Shown in pieces: positions 52,201 to 64,000 of a DNA stretch of 64,000 bases. The notes below the pieces were generated by a model, which was not told the origin of the DNA, did no database searches, and was given only the letters and a program-made list of their open reading frames with translations. Every line of letters starts with the position of its first letter. The stretch's first letter is position 1. Origin of the DNA: Hyperoodon ampullatus (taxonomy: Eukaryota; Chordata; Mammalia; Artiodactyla; Ziphiidae). The position numbers and the translations under genes were made by a program. The DNA is taken from assembly GCA_949752795.1 (NCBI GenBank), contig CATKHW010000562.1, positions 620,001 through 684,000 of the forward strand. The letters run 5' to 3'.

Positions 52201-55200
52201 AGAAGACCATAGATAATTGTGATGACGAGCGTCATGGGGCATTGTGATGACAAGTGTTATGGAATATGGTGATCACAAGGGTTTGGAGCAGTGTTATGAC
52301 AGAGGTCATGGAGCATTTTGATTTCATTGTGATGACAATAGCCTGAAGCATTATGATGATGGGCATGGTGCATTGTGATGACAGGGTTCATGGATCATTG
52401 AGATAAAAAGGGACATGGAGCATTGTGATTACAGGGGTCTTGGAGCATTGTGATGAGAAGGGTCATGGAGCCTTGTGATGACAAGGCCATGGAACATCGT
52501 GATGGCAGGGATCATGGAGCATTGTTATCACAGGGGTAATGGAGCATTGTGATGGCAAGGGCATGGAGCATTCTGATGACATGCATCATGGAGCTCTGTG
52601 ATGACAAGGGCATGTAGCCCTGTGATTACAGGTGTCTTGGAGCATTGTGATGACAAGGGTCATGGAGCCTTGTGATGACAAGGCCGTGGAACGTTGTGAT
52701 GGCAGTGTTCATGGAGCATTATTATGACAGGGGTAATGGAGCATTGTGATGACAAGGGCATGGAACATTTGTCTGAAAAGTTTCATGGATTATTGTGATG
52801 AGAGTGGGCATGGAGCATTGTGATGACAAGGGCACGGAACACAGTGATCCATGGGTCATGGAGGATTGTAATGACAAGGGCATGGAGCATTGTGATGAGA
52901 AGGGCATCGAGCAGTGTGATGACAAGCACCATGGAGATTTTTGATGACAATTGCATGGAACAATGTGATGAGAGGTTTCATGGAGTATTGTGATGACAAT
53001 GGCATGGAGCATTGTGATGCCAAGGGTCATGGAGCATTTTGATGACAAGGGCGTGGTGCATTGTGATGAGAAGGGCAGGGAGCACTGTGATGACATTGTC
53101 ATGGACCAATTTGATGAAAAGGGTCATGGAACATTTTGATGAGAGGCGTTATGTAACAATTTGATGTCAGGGGTCATGGAGCATTTTGATGAAAAGGGTC
53201 ATGGAGCATTTTGATGACAGGGGTTATGGAACATTGTGATGTCAGGGATCATCGAACATTGTGATGATAAGTGCATGTAGCATTGTGATGACAGGAGTCA
53301 TGGAACATTGTGATGACAGGGTTGAGGGAGTATTGTGATGAATAGTGATGTAACATTGTGATATCAGTGGTGAGAAAGCATTTTGATTTGAAGTGCATGG
53401 AGCATTGTGATGACAAGGTTTATGGAGCATTGTGATGACAAGATTGTGGAGCACTGTGACGGCAAGCGCATGGTGCATTGTGATGACATGGGTCATGGAG
53501 CATTGTGCTGACAAGCACATGGAGCATTGTAATGACAATGGTCATGGAGCATTGTGCTGAGAAAGGCATAGAGCATTGTGATGACAAGGGTCAAAGAGCA
53601 TTGTGATGAAAAGTTCATGAAGCATTGTGGTTAAAATGGTCACAGAGACTGTTGATGACAAGGGCATGGACCACTGTGATGACAAAGGTCATGAAGCCTT
53701 GTGATGACTGGAGTCACGGAGCATTGTCATAACAGGGGTCATGGAGCATTGTGATAACAAGGGCTTGGGGCATTGTGATGACAAGGGCATGGAGCATTGG
53801 TCTAATAAGTTTCATGGCTTATTGCGATGACAGTTGGAATGGCGCATTGTGATGACAAGGGCATGGAGCATTGTGATGACCAGGTCATTCATTATTGTGA
53901 AGACAGGTGTCAGGGAGCATTGTGATGACATATGTAATGGCCCATTGTGATGACAATGCCATGGAGCATTGTGATGCCAAGTGTCATGGAGGATTCTGAT
54001 GACAAAGGTAATGGAGCATTGTGATGACAATGGCTTGGAGCATTGTGATGACAAGGGTCAGGGAGCATTGTGCTGACAAGTGCATGGAAAATTGTGATGA
54101 CAAGGGACATGGAGCATTCTGATGACAAGCTTGTGGAGTATTTTGATGACAATGGCATGGAGCATTGTGTTGAAAATGGCATGGTGCATTTTGATGAAAA
54201 AGGCATGGAGCCTTTTTGTGACAGGGTTCAAGGAGCATTCTGACGACAAGTGTCAGGGAGCATTGTGATGACAAGTGTATCGAGAATTGTGATGACAAAG
54301 GTCATGGAGCATTGTGATGAAAAGGGCATGGAGTATTGTGATGACAGGCATCATGGAGCATTGTGATGACAAGTGTTATGGAACATTGTGATCACAAGGG
54401 TTTGGAGCATTGTGATGACAGAGGTCATGGATCATTTTGATTTCAAGGAGCATGGAGCATTGTGATGACAAGGGCATGGAGCAATGTGATCCCAAGGTTC
54501 ATGGAGGATTGTGATGGCAATGGTAATGGAGTATTGTGATGACAAGTGCATAGAACATTGTAATGACAAGGTCATGTAGCATTTTGCTGACAAAGGCATG
54601 GAGCATTGTGATGACAGGTGTCATGGAGCACTGTGATGACAAGCGTCACGGAGCATTGTGATTACAGGGGTCATGGAGCATTGGGATGACAAGGGCATGC
54701 ATCATTGTGATGACAAGTGTCATGGAGCATTGGGCTGAAAATGTTCATGGAGTATTGTGATGACAGGGGTCATGGAGCATTGTGATGACTAGGGAATGGA
54801 GCATTGTGATGACAAGAGTCCCGGATCATTGTGTTGTCAGGTGATATTGAGCGTTGTGATGACTGTGGTCATGGAGAATGGTGATGATATTGCTCATGGA
54901 GCATTGTGATGAGGAGGTCATGGAGCATTGGGCTGAAAATGTTCATGGAGTATTGTGATGACAGGGGTCATGGAGCATTGTGATGATAAGGGAATGGGGC
55001 ATTTTGATGACAATGTCCTGGAGCATTGTGATGAGAAGACCATGGAGCCTTGTGATGACAAGTCTCATGGAGCATTCTGATGAAAAGTGCCATGGAGCAT
55101 TGTGATTACAGGGGTCTTGGAGCATTGCGATGACAAGTGCATAGAGAATTGTGATGACAAAGCATGTAACACTGTGATGAAAAGCATCATGGAGCACAGT

Positions 55201-58200
55201 GATGCCAAGAATGTGGAGAATTGTGATGACAGGGGACATGGAGCATTGTAATGACCAGGGCATGGAGTATTGTGATGGCAAGACCGTGGAGCATTGTGAT
55301 GAGAAGACCATGGATAATTGTGATGATGAGCGTCATGGAGCACTGTAATGACAAGTGGTATGGAGCATTGTGATAACAGGGGTCATGGAGCATTGTGATG
55401 ACAAGGTTCATGGAGCATTCTGATGACAAGCTTGTGGAGTATTTTGATGACAATGACATGGAGCATTTTGATGAAAATGGCATGGGGCATTGTGATGAAA
55501 AAGACATGGAGCCTTTTCATGACAGTTTTCAGGGAGCATTCTGACGACAAGTGTCAGGGAGCATTGTGATGACAAAGGTCATGGAGAATTGTGACAACAA
55601 GGGCATGGAGTATTGTGATGACAAGCACATGGAGCTTGATATGACGGGGTCATGGAGCATTGCGAGGACAAGTGCATAGAGAATTGTGATGAAAAAGCAT
55701 GTAACACTGTGATGAGAAGTGTCATGGAGCATAGTGATGCCAAGATCGTGGACAATTGTGATGACAGGGGACATGGAGCATTGTGATGACCAGGGCATGG
55801 AGCATTGCGATGGCAAGATCGTGGAGCATTGTGATGAGAAGACCATGGATAATTGTGATGAAGAGGGTCATGGAGCACTCTAATGACAAGGGGTATAGAG
55901 CATTGTGATGACAGTGGTCATGGAGCATTGTGATGACCGGGGACATGGAGCATTGTGATGCCCAAGGCATGGAGCACTGTGATGGCAAGACCGTGGAGCA
56001 TTGTGATGAGAAGACCATGGATAATTGTGATGAGGAGCATCATGGAACACTGTAATGACAAGTGGTATGGAGCCTTGTGATGACAGGGGTCATGGAGCAT
56101 TGTTATGACAGTGGTCATGGAGCATTGTGATGACAAGGGTCATGGAACATTTTGATGACAAGGGCGTGGAGCATTGTGATGAGAAGACCATGGACAATTG
56201 TGATTACGAGTGTCATGGAGCACTGTAATGACAAGCAGTATGGAGCATTGTGATGACAGGGGTCATGGAGCATTGTGATGACTGGGGACATGGAGCATTG
56301 TGATGACCAGGGCATGGAGCATTGTGATGGCAAGACCGTGGAGCACTGTGATGAGAAGACCATGGATAATTGTGATGACGAACATCATGGAGCACTGTAA
56401 TGACAAGGGGCATCGAGCATTGTGATGACAGGTGTCATGGAGCATTGTGATGACAGGGGTCATGGATCATTGAGATGACAAGGGTCACGGAGCATTCTGA
56501 TGAAAAGCTTGTGGAGTATTGTGATGACAATGGCATAAAGCATTGGAATGAAAAGGGCATGGATCATTGTGATGAAAAAGGCATGGAGACTTGTCATGAC
56601 AGGGTTCAATGAGCATACTGATGACAAGTGTCAGGGAGCATTGTGATGACAAGTGTATTGAGAATTGTGATGACAAAGGTCATGGAGCATTGTGATGAGA
56701 AGTCCATGGATAATTGTGATGACCAGCGTCATGGGGCGTTGTGATGACAAGTGTTATGAACATTGTGATCACAAGGGTTTGGAGCATTGTGATGGGAGAG
56801 GTCATGGAGAATTTTGATTTCATTGTGATGACAATAGCATGAAGCATTATGGTGATGGGCATGGTGCATTGTGATGACAGGGTTCATGGAGCATTGAGAT
56901 GCAAAGAGGCATGGATCATTGTAATAACAAGGTTCTTGGATCATTGTGATGACAAGGGCATGGAGTATTGTGATGAGAAGGCCATGGAGCATTCTGATGA
57001 CATGCGTCAGGGAGCTTTGTGATGACATGGGCATGGAGCATTGTGATTACAGGGGTCTTGGAGCATTGTGATGACAAGGGCCATGGAGTCTTGTGATGAC
57101 AAGGCCGTAGAACATTGTGATGGCAGGGGTCATGGAGCATTGTTATGAAAGGTGTAATGGAGCATTGTGATGACAAGGGCATGGAGCATTGGTCTGAAAA
57201 GTTTCATGGATTATTGTGATGAGAGTGAGCATGGAGCATTGTGATGACAAGGGCATGGAACACAGTGATACATGTGTCATGGAGGATTGCAATGACAAGG
57301 GCATGGAGCATTGTGATGACAAGCGTCATGGAGCTTTGTGATGACAACGGCATGGAGCAATGTGATGAGAGGTTTCATGGAGCTTTGTGATGACAATGGC
57401 ATGGAGCATTGTGATTCCAAGGGTCATGGAGCTTTGTGATGACATAGGCCATGGAGCATTTTGATGACAAGGGCGTGGTGCATTGTGATGAGAAGGGCAG
57501 GGAGAATTGTGATGACAGTGTCATGGAGCAATTGGATGAAAAGGGTCATGGAACATTTTGATGACAGTGTTTATGGAACATTGTGATGTTAGGGGTCATG
57601 GAGCATTGTGATGAAAAGGGTCATGGAGCATTGTGATGACAGGGGTTATGGAACATTGTGATGTCAGGGGTCATGTAGCATTGTGATGATAAGAGCATGT
57701 AGCATTGTTGTGACAAGGGTCATGGAACATTGGGATGACAGGGTGGAGGGAGTATTGTGTTGACTAGTGATGGAACATTGTGATATCAGGGGTGAGAGAG
57801 CATTTTGATGAGAGGTGCATGGAACATTGTGATGACAAGGCTGTGGAGCATTGTGATGAGAAACGCAGGGCACATTGTGATGATATGGGTCATGGAACAT
57901 TGTGCTGACAAACGCATGGAGCATTGTGATGACAAGGTTTATAGAGCATTGTGATGACAACGATGTGGAGCATTGTGATGACAAGCGCATGGCACATTTG
58001 ATGCCATGTGTCATGGAGTAATGTGCTGACAAAGGCATGGAGCATTGTGATGACAAGGGTCACTGAGCATTGTGATGAAATGTTCATGGAGTGTTGTGGT
58101 CACAAAGGTCACAGAGCCTTGTGATGACGAGGTCATGGACCACTGTGATGACAAAGGTCATGAAGCATTGTGATGACTGGAGTCATGGAGCATTGTGATG

Positions 58201-58524
58201 ACAGGGGTCATAGAGCATTGTGATGAAAGGGCATGGAGCATTGTGATGACAGGGTCATGGAGCATTTTTCTGACAAGTTTCATGGATTATTGTGATGACA
58301 GTGGGCATGGTGCATTGTGATGACAAGGGCATGGAGCATTGTGATGAGAAGGTCATGGAGTATTGTGAAGAAGGGTGTCAGGGAGCATTGTGATGACATA
58401 TGTCATGGTCTATTGCAATGACAATGGAATGTAGCATTGTGATGCCAAGTGTCATGGAGGATTGTGATGACAAAGGTAATGGAGCATTTTGATGACAAGG
58501 GCTTGGAGCATTGTGATGACAAGG
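49230..58524 (+). repeat. 9,295-bp higher-order repeat, copy 3
   Basis: Full copy. A private base is G at 54,914, where copy 2 has A at 45,619. Confidence 0.9.
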
Positions 58525-61500
58525 GTCATGGAGCATTGTGATGACAAGGTCATGTAGGATTTTGATGACACAGGCATGGAGAATTGTGATGATAAGGGTC
58601 ATGGAGCACTGTGATGATAAGCGTCACGGAGCATTGTGATTACAGGGGTCATGGAGCATTGGGATGACAAGGGCATGGATCATTGTGATGACAAGTGTCA
58701 TGGAGCATTGGGCTGAAAATGTTCATGGAGCATTGTGATGACAAGGGAATGGAGCATTGTGATGACAAGAGTCCCGGATCATTGTGTTGTCAGGGGTCAT
58801 GGAGTGTTGTGATGACAGTGGTCATGGAGGATTGTGATGATATGGGTCATGGAGCATTGTGATGAGAAGGTCATGAAGCATTGGGCTGAAAATGTTCATG
58901 GAGTATTGTGATGACACGGGTCATGGAGCATTGTAATGAGAAGGGAATTGAGCACTGTGATGACAAGGTCCTGGAGCATTGTGATGGGAAGTCCATGGAG
59001 CCTTGTGATGACAATTCTCATGGAACATTCTGATGAAAAGGGGCATGGAGCATTGTGATTACAGGGGTCTTGGAGCATTGTGATGACAAGGGCATGGAGT
59101 ATTGTGATGAGAAGGCCATGGAGCATTCTGATGACATGCGTCATGGAGCTTTGTGCTGACAAGGGCATGGAGCATTGTGATGAAAATGGCATGGATCATT
59201 GTTATGAAAAAGGCATGGAGCCTTGTCATGACAGGGTTCTAGGAGCATACTGACGACAAGTGTCACGGAGCATTGTGATGACAAGTGTAATGAGCATTGT
59301 GATGACAAAGTTCATGGAGCATTGTGATGAGAAGACCATGGATAATTTTGATGATGAGCGTCATGGGGTGTTGTGATGATAAGTTTTATGGAACATTGTT
59401 ATCACAAGGGTTTGGAGCATTGTGATGACAGAGGTCATGGAGCATTTTGATTTCATTGTGATGACAATAGCCTGAAGCATTATGGTGATGGGCATGGTGC
59501 ATTGTGATGACAGCGTTCATGGAGCATTGAGATGAAAAGAGGCATGGAGCATTGTGATTACAGGGGTCTTGGAGCATTGTGATGACAAGGGCAAGGAGCA
59601 TTGTGATGAGAAGGCCATGGAGCATTCTGATGACATGTGTCATTGAGCTTTGTGATGACAAGGGCATGGAGCATTGTGATTACAGGGGTCTTGGAGCATT
59701 GTGATGACAAGGGTCATGGAGCCTTGTGATGACAATGGTGTGGAACATTGTGATGGCAGGGGTCATGGAGCATTGTTATGACAGGTGTAATGGAGCATTG
59801 TGATGAGAAGGGCATGGAGCATTGGTCTGAAAAGTTTCATGGATTATTGTGATGAGAGTGGGCATGGAGCATTGTGATGACAAGGTCACGGAACACTGTG
59901 ATCCATGGGTCATGGAGGATTGTAATGACAAGGGCATGGAGCATTGTGATGAGAAGGGCATCGAACATTGTTTTTACAAGCGTCATGGAGCTTTGTGATG
60001 ACAAGGGCATGGAACAATGTGATGAGACCGTTCATGGAACATTGTGATTCCAAGGGTTAAGGAGCTTTGTGATGACAAAAGTCATGGAGCATTTTGATGT
60101 CAAGTGCGTGGTGCATTGTGATGAGAAGGGCAGGGAGAATTTTGATGACAGGGTCATGCAGCAATTTGATGAAAAGTGTAATGGAACATTTTGATGACAG
60201 GGGTTATAGAACATTGTGATGTCAGGGGTCATGGAGCTTTGGGATGAAAAGGGTCATGGAGCCTTTTGATGACAGGGGTTATGGAACATTGTGATGTCAG
60301 GGGTCATGGAACATTGTGATGATAAGGGGATGTAGCATTGTGATGACAGGGGTCATGCAACATTGTGATTACAGGGGTGAGGGAGTATTGTGATGACTAG
60401 TGATGGAACATTGTGATATCTCTATTGAGAGAGCATTTTGATGAGAAGTGCATGGAGCATTGTGATTACAAGGTTTATGGAGCATTACGATGACAAGGTT
60501 GTGGACCGTTGTGATGAAAATTACGTGGCACATTGTGATGACAAGGGTCATGGAGCATTGTTCTGACAAAGGCATGGAGCATTGTGATGACAAGGGTCAC
60601 GGAGCATTGTGATGAAACGTTCATGGAGTATTGTGGTTACAAAGGTCACAGAGCCTTGTGATGATGTGGGCATGGACCACTGTGATGACAAATGTTATGA
60701 AGCATTGTGATGACTGGAGTCACAGTGCATTGTGATGACAAGGGTCATGGAGCATTGTGATGACAAGGGCATGGAGCATTGTGATGACAGGGGCATGGAG
60801 CATTGGTCTGACAAGTTTAATAGATTATTGTGATGACAGTGGGCATGGGGCATTGTGATGACAAGGGCATGGGGCATTGTGATGAGGAGGTCATGGAGTA
60901 TTGTGAAGACAGGTGTCAGGGAGCATTGTGATGACATATGTCATGGTCCATTGCGATGACAATGGCATGGAGCATTGTGATGCCAAATGTAATGGAGGAT
61001 TGTGATGACAAATATAATGGAGCATTGTGATGACTAGGGCTTGGAGCATTATGATGACAAGGGCCATTGAAAATTTTCATGACAATGTCGTGAAGCATTG
61101 TGATGACAAGGTGCTGGAGCATTGTGATGAGAAAACCATGGAGCCTTGTGAGACAAGTCTCATGGAGCATACTGATGAAAAGGGGCATGGAGCATTGTGA
61201 TTAGAGTGTCTTGGAAAATTGTGATGACAAGGGCATGGAGCATTGTGATGAGAAGGCCAAGGAGCAGTCTGATGACATGCGTCATTGAGCTTTGTGATGA
61301 TAAGGGCATGGAGCATTGTAATTACAGGCGTCTTGGAGCATTGTGATGAAAAAGGCATGGATCATTGTGATGAAAAAGGCATGGAGCCTTGTCATGACAG
61401 GGTTCAAGGAGCATACAGAGAACAAGTGTCAGGGAGCATTTTGATGACAAGTGTATTGAGCATTGTGATGACAAAGGTCATGGAGCATTGTGAAGAGAAG

Positions 61501-64000
61501 ACCATAGATAATTGTGATGACGAGCGTCATGGGGCATTGTGATGACAAGTGTTATGGAATATGGTGATCACAAGGGTTTGGAGCAGTGTTATGACAGAGG
61601 TCATGGAGCATTTTGATTTCATTGTGATGACAATAGCCTGAAGCATTATGATGATGGGCATGGTGCATTGTGATGACAGGGTTCATGGATCATTGAGATA
61701 AAAAGGGACATGGAGCATTGTGATTACAGGGGTCTTGGAGCATTGTGATGAGAAGGGTCATGGAGCCTTGTGATGACAAGGCCATGGAACATCGTGATGG
61801 CAGGGATCATGGAGCATTGTTATCACAGGGGTAATGGAGCATTGTGATGGCAAGGGCATGGAGCATTCTGATGACATGCATCATGGAGCTCTGTGATGAC
61901 AAGGGCATGTAGCCCTGTGATTACAGGTGTCTTGGAGCATTGTGATGACAAGGGTCATGGAGCCTTGTGATGACAAGGCCGTGGAACGTTGTGATGGCAG
62001 TGTTCATGGAGCATTATTATGACAGGGGTAATGGAGCATTGTGATGACAAGGGCATGGAACATTTGTCTGAAAAGTTTCATGGATTATTGTGATGAGAGT
62101 GGGCATGGAGCATTGTGATGACAAGGGCACGGAACACAGTGATCCATGGGTCATGGAGGATTGTAATGACAAGGGCATGGAGCATTGTGATGAGAAGGGC
62201 ATCGAGCAGTGTGATGACAAGCACCATGGAGATTTTTGATGACAATTGCATGGAACAATGTGATGAGAGGTTTCATGGAGTATTGTGATGACAATGGCAT
62301 GGAGCATTGTGATGCCAAGGGTCATGGAGCATTTTGATGACAAGGGCGTGGTGCATTGTGATGAGAAGGGCAGGGAGCACTGTGATGACATTGTCATGGA
62401 CCAATTTGATGAAAAGGGTCATGGAACATTTTGATGAGAGGCGTTATGTAACAATTTGATGTCAGGGGTCATGGAGCATTTTGATGAAAAGGGTCATGGA
62501 GCATTTTGATGACAGGGGTTATGGAACATTGTGATGTCAGGGATCATCGAACATTGTGATGATAAGTGCATGTAGCATTGTGATGACAGGAGTCATGGAA
62601 CATTGTGATGACAGGGTTGAGGGAGTATTGTGATGAATAGTGATGTAACATTGTGATATCAGTGGTGAGAAAGCATTTTGATTTGAAGTGCATGGAGCAT
62701 TGTGATGACAAGGTTTATGGAGCATTGTGATGACAAGATTGTGGAGCACTGTGACGGCAAGCGCATGGTGCATTGTGATGACATGGGTCATGGAGCATTG
62801 TGCTGACAAGCACATGGAGCATTGTAATGACAATGGTCATGGAGCATTGTGCTGAGAAAGGCATAGAGCATTGTGATGACAAGGGTCAAAGAGCATTGTG
62901 ATGAAAAGTTCATGAAGCATTGTGGTTAAAATGGTCACAGAGACTGTTGATGACAAGGGCATGGACCACTGTGATGACAAAGGTCATGAAGCCTTGTGAT
63001 GACTGGAGTCACGGAGCATTGTCATAACAGGGGTCATGGAGCATTGTGATAACAAGGGCTTGGGGCATTGTGATGACAAGGGCATGGAGCATTGGTCTAA
63101 TAAGTTTCATGGCTTATTGCGATGACAGTTGGAATGGCGCATTGTGATGACAAGGGCATGGAGCATTGTGATGACCAGGTCATTCATTATTGTGAAGACA
63201 GGTGTCAGGGAGCATTGCGATGACATATGTAATGGCCCATTGTGATGACAATGCCATGGAGCATTGTGATGCCAAGTGTCATGGAGGATTCTGATGACAA
63301 AGGTAATGGAGCATTGTGATGACAATGGCTTGGAGCATTGTGATGACAAGGGTCAGGGAGCATTGTGCTGACAAGTGCATGGAAAATTGTGATGACAAGG
63401 GACATGGAGCATTCTGATGACAAGCTTGTGGAGTATTTTGATGACAATGGCATGGAGCATTGTGTTGAAAATGGCATGGTGCATTTTGATGAAAAAGGCA
63501 TGGAGCCTTTTTGTGACAGGGTTCAAGGAGCATTCTGACGACAAGTGTCAGGGAGCATTGTGATGACAAGTGTATCGAGAATTGTGATGACAAAGGTCAT
63601 GGAGCATTGTGATGAAAAGGGCATGGAGTATTGTGATGACAGGCATCATGGAGCATTGTGATGACAAGTGTTATGGAACATTGTGATCACAAGGGTTTGG
63701 AGCATTGTGATGACAGAGGTCATGGATCATTTTGATTTCAAGGAGCATGGAGCATTGTGATGACAAGGGCATGGAGCAATGTGATCCCAAGGTTCATGGA
63801 GGATTGTGATGGCAATGGTAATGGAGTATTGTGATGACAAGTGCATAGAACATTGTAATGACAAGGTCATGTAGCATTTTGCTGACAAAGGCATGGAGCA
63901 TTGTGATGACAGGTGTCATGGAGCACTGTGATGACAAGCGTCACGGAGCATTGTGATTACAGGGGTCATGGAGCATTGGGATGACAAGGGCATGCATCAT
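58525..64000 (+). repeat. 9,295-bp higher-order repeat, copy 4, cut by window edge
   Basis: The first 5,476 bases of a fourth copy, in exact 9,295-bp register to the last base of the window. A private base is C at 63,218, where copy 3 has T at 53,923. Confidence 0.9.

Larger units (their letters stand above)
22876..64000 (+). repeat. 24/25-bp minisatellite megablock, over 41 kb
   Basis: The whole stretch consists of copies of a unit with core 'ggagcattgtgatgacaag' followed by 'ggtcat' (25 bp) or 'ggcat' (24 bp), with point changes, truncated units and occasional expansions. Roughly 1,650-1,700 units are present by length. On the + strand the consensus has about three times as much G as C. 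On the minus strand three 25-bp units make 75 bases without a stop, giving many spurious frames of 60-130 codons with a 25-residue His/Cys/Pro-rich period. No other element interrupts it. It continues beyond the right window edge. I do not recognise it as a described cetacean satellite. Confidence 0.95.

Noticed and set aside
22900..64000. Many minus-strand open frames of 60-130 codons with a repeating His/Cys/Pro-rich peptide
   Set aside because: Three 25-bp monomers give 75 stop-free bases, so open frames arise from composition. They overlap in different frames, start and stop at random monomer changes, and have no common start, splice signals or conserved ends.
22876..64000. CRISPR array
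   Set aside because: Monomers abut directly with no unique spacers, the host is a mammal, and there are no cas genes.
30640..64000. Assembly loop creating false 9,295-bp copies
   Set aside because: Each copy has its own single-base differences at checked positions, which a simple assembly loop would not produce. Copy number could still be inexact.

Overview
This is non-coding, repeat-dense DNA from a mammalian nuclear genome, most probably a cetacean (whale or dolphin) or close relative. The clearest marker is a full-length tRNA-derived SINE at about 22,628-22,854. It has intact A and B boxes, a GC-rich body of the CHR type known from the cetacean/hippo/ruminant group, a 34-base A tail and an 8-base target-site duplication. 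LINE-1 tails of the cetartiodactyl kind and a broken gammaretrovirus-like pol agree with this. I see no intact host gene, no tRNA or rRNA gene, and no bacterial or phage feature. The longest open frames are by-products of repeat composition.

Layout. (1) 1-14,790: a head-to-tail macrosatellite with a unit of about 2.73 kb, five full copies and a truncated, diverged sixth. Each full unit holds an A-rich stretch, a GC-rich block of about 780 bp of unknown origin, an old L1 3' end, a unique segment with a CTCF-like motif, a pyrimidine tract and a younger L1 ORF2 tail plus 3' UTR. Odd and even units alternate as two subtypes, so the true period is a dimer of about 5.46 kb; unit 5 is a hybrid. (2) 14,790-17,520: unassigned flank, a 3-copy 66-71 bp minisatellite, and a heavily deleted class I ERV (reverse transcriptase with YADD box, C-terminal integrase remnant, possible env/3' LTR debris with AATAAA). 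(3) 17,520-18,345: unassigned sequence and an old L1 3' UTR. (4) 18,345-22,876: an older, diverged tandem repeat with a 1.74 kb unit, 2.6 copies, each carrying a 70-73 bp palindromic MITE-like hairpin and, in the two full copies, an L1 tail. The SINE sits in the last copy, a few tens of bases from its end. (5) 22,876-64,000: over 41 kb of a 24/25-bp minisatellite running off the right edge. Its first 7.8 kb is a diverged, differently arranged segment. From about 30,640 it is a higher-order repeat of exactly 9,295 bp, present 3.6 times with only scattered single-base differences between copies.

There is no gene system in which parts cooperate. What unites the window is tandem amplification at three unit sizes (2.73 kb, 1.74 kb, 9.295 kb) side by side. 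The first two are built around L1 3' ends; the last is a minisatellite with strong G-over-C strand asymmetry. This suggests a recombination-prone heterochromatic or subtelomeric/pericentromeric locus, although the chromosomal position cannot be read from the sequence.
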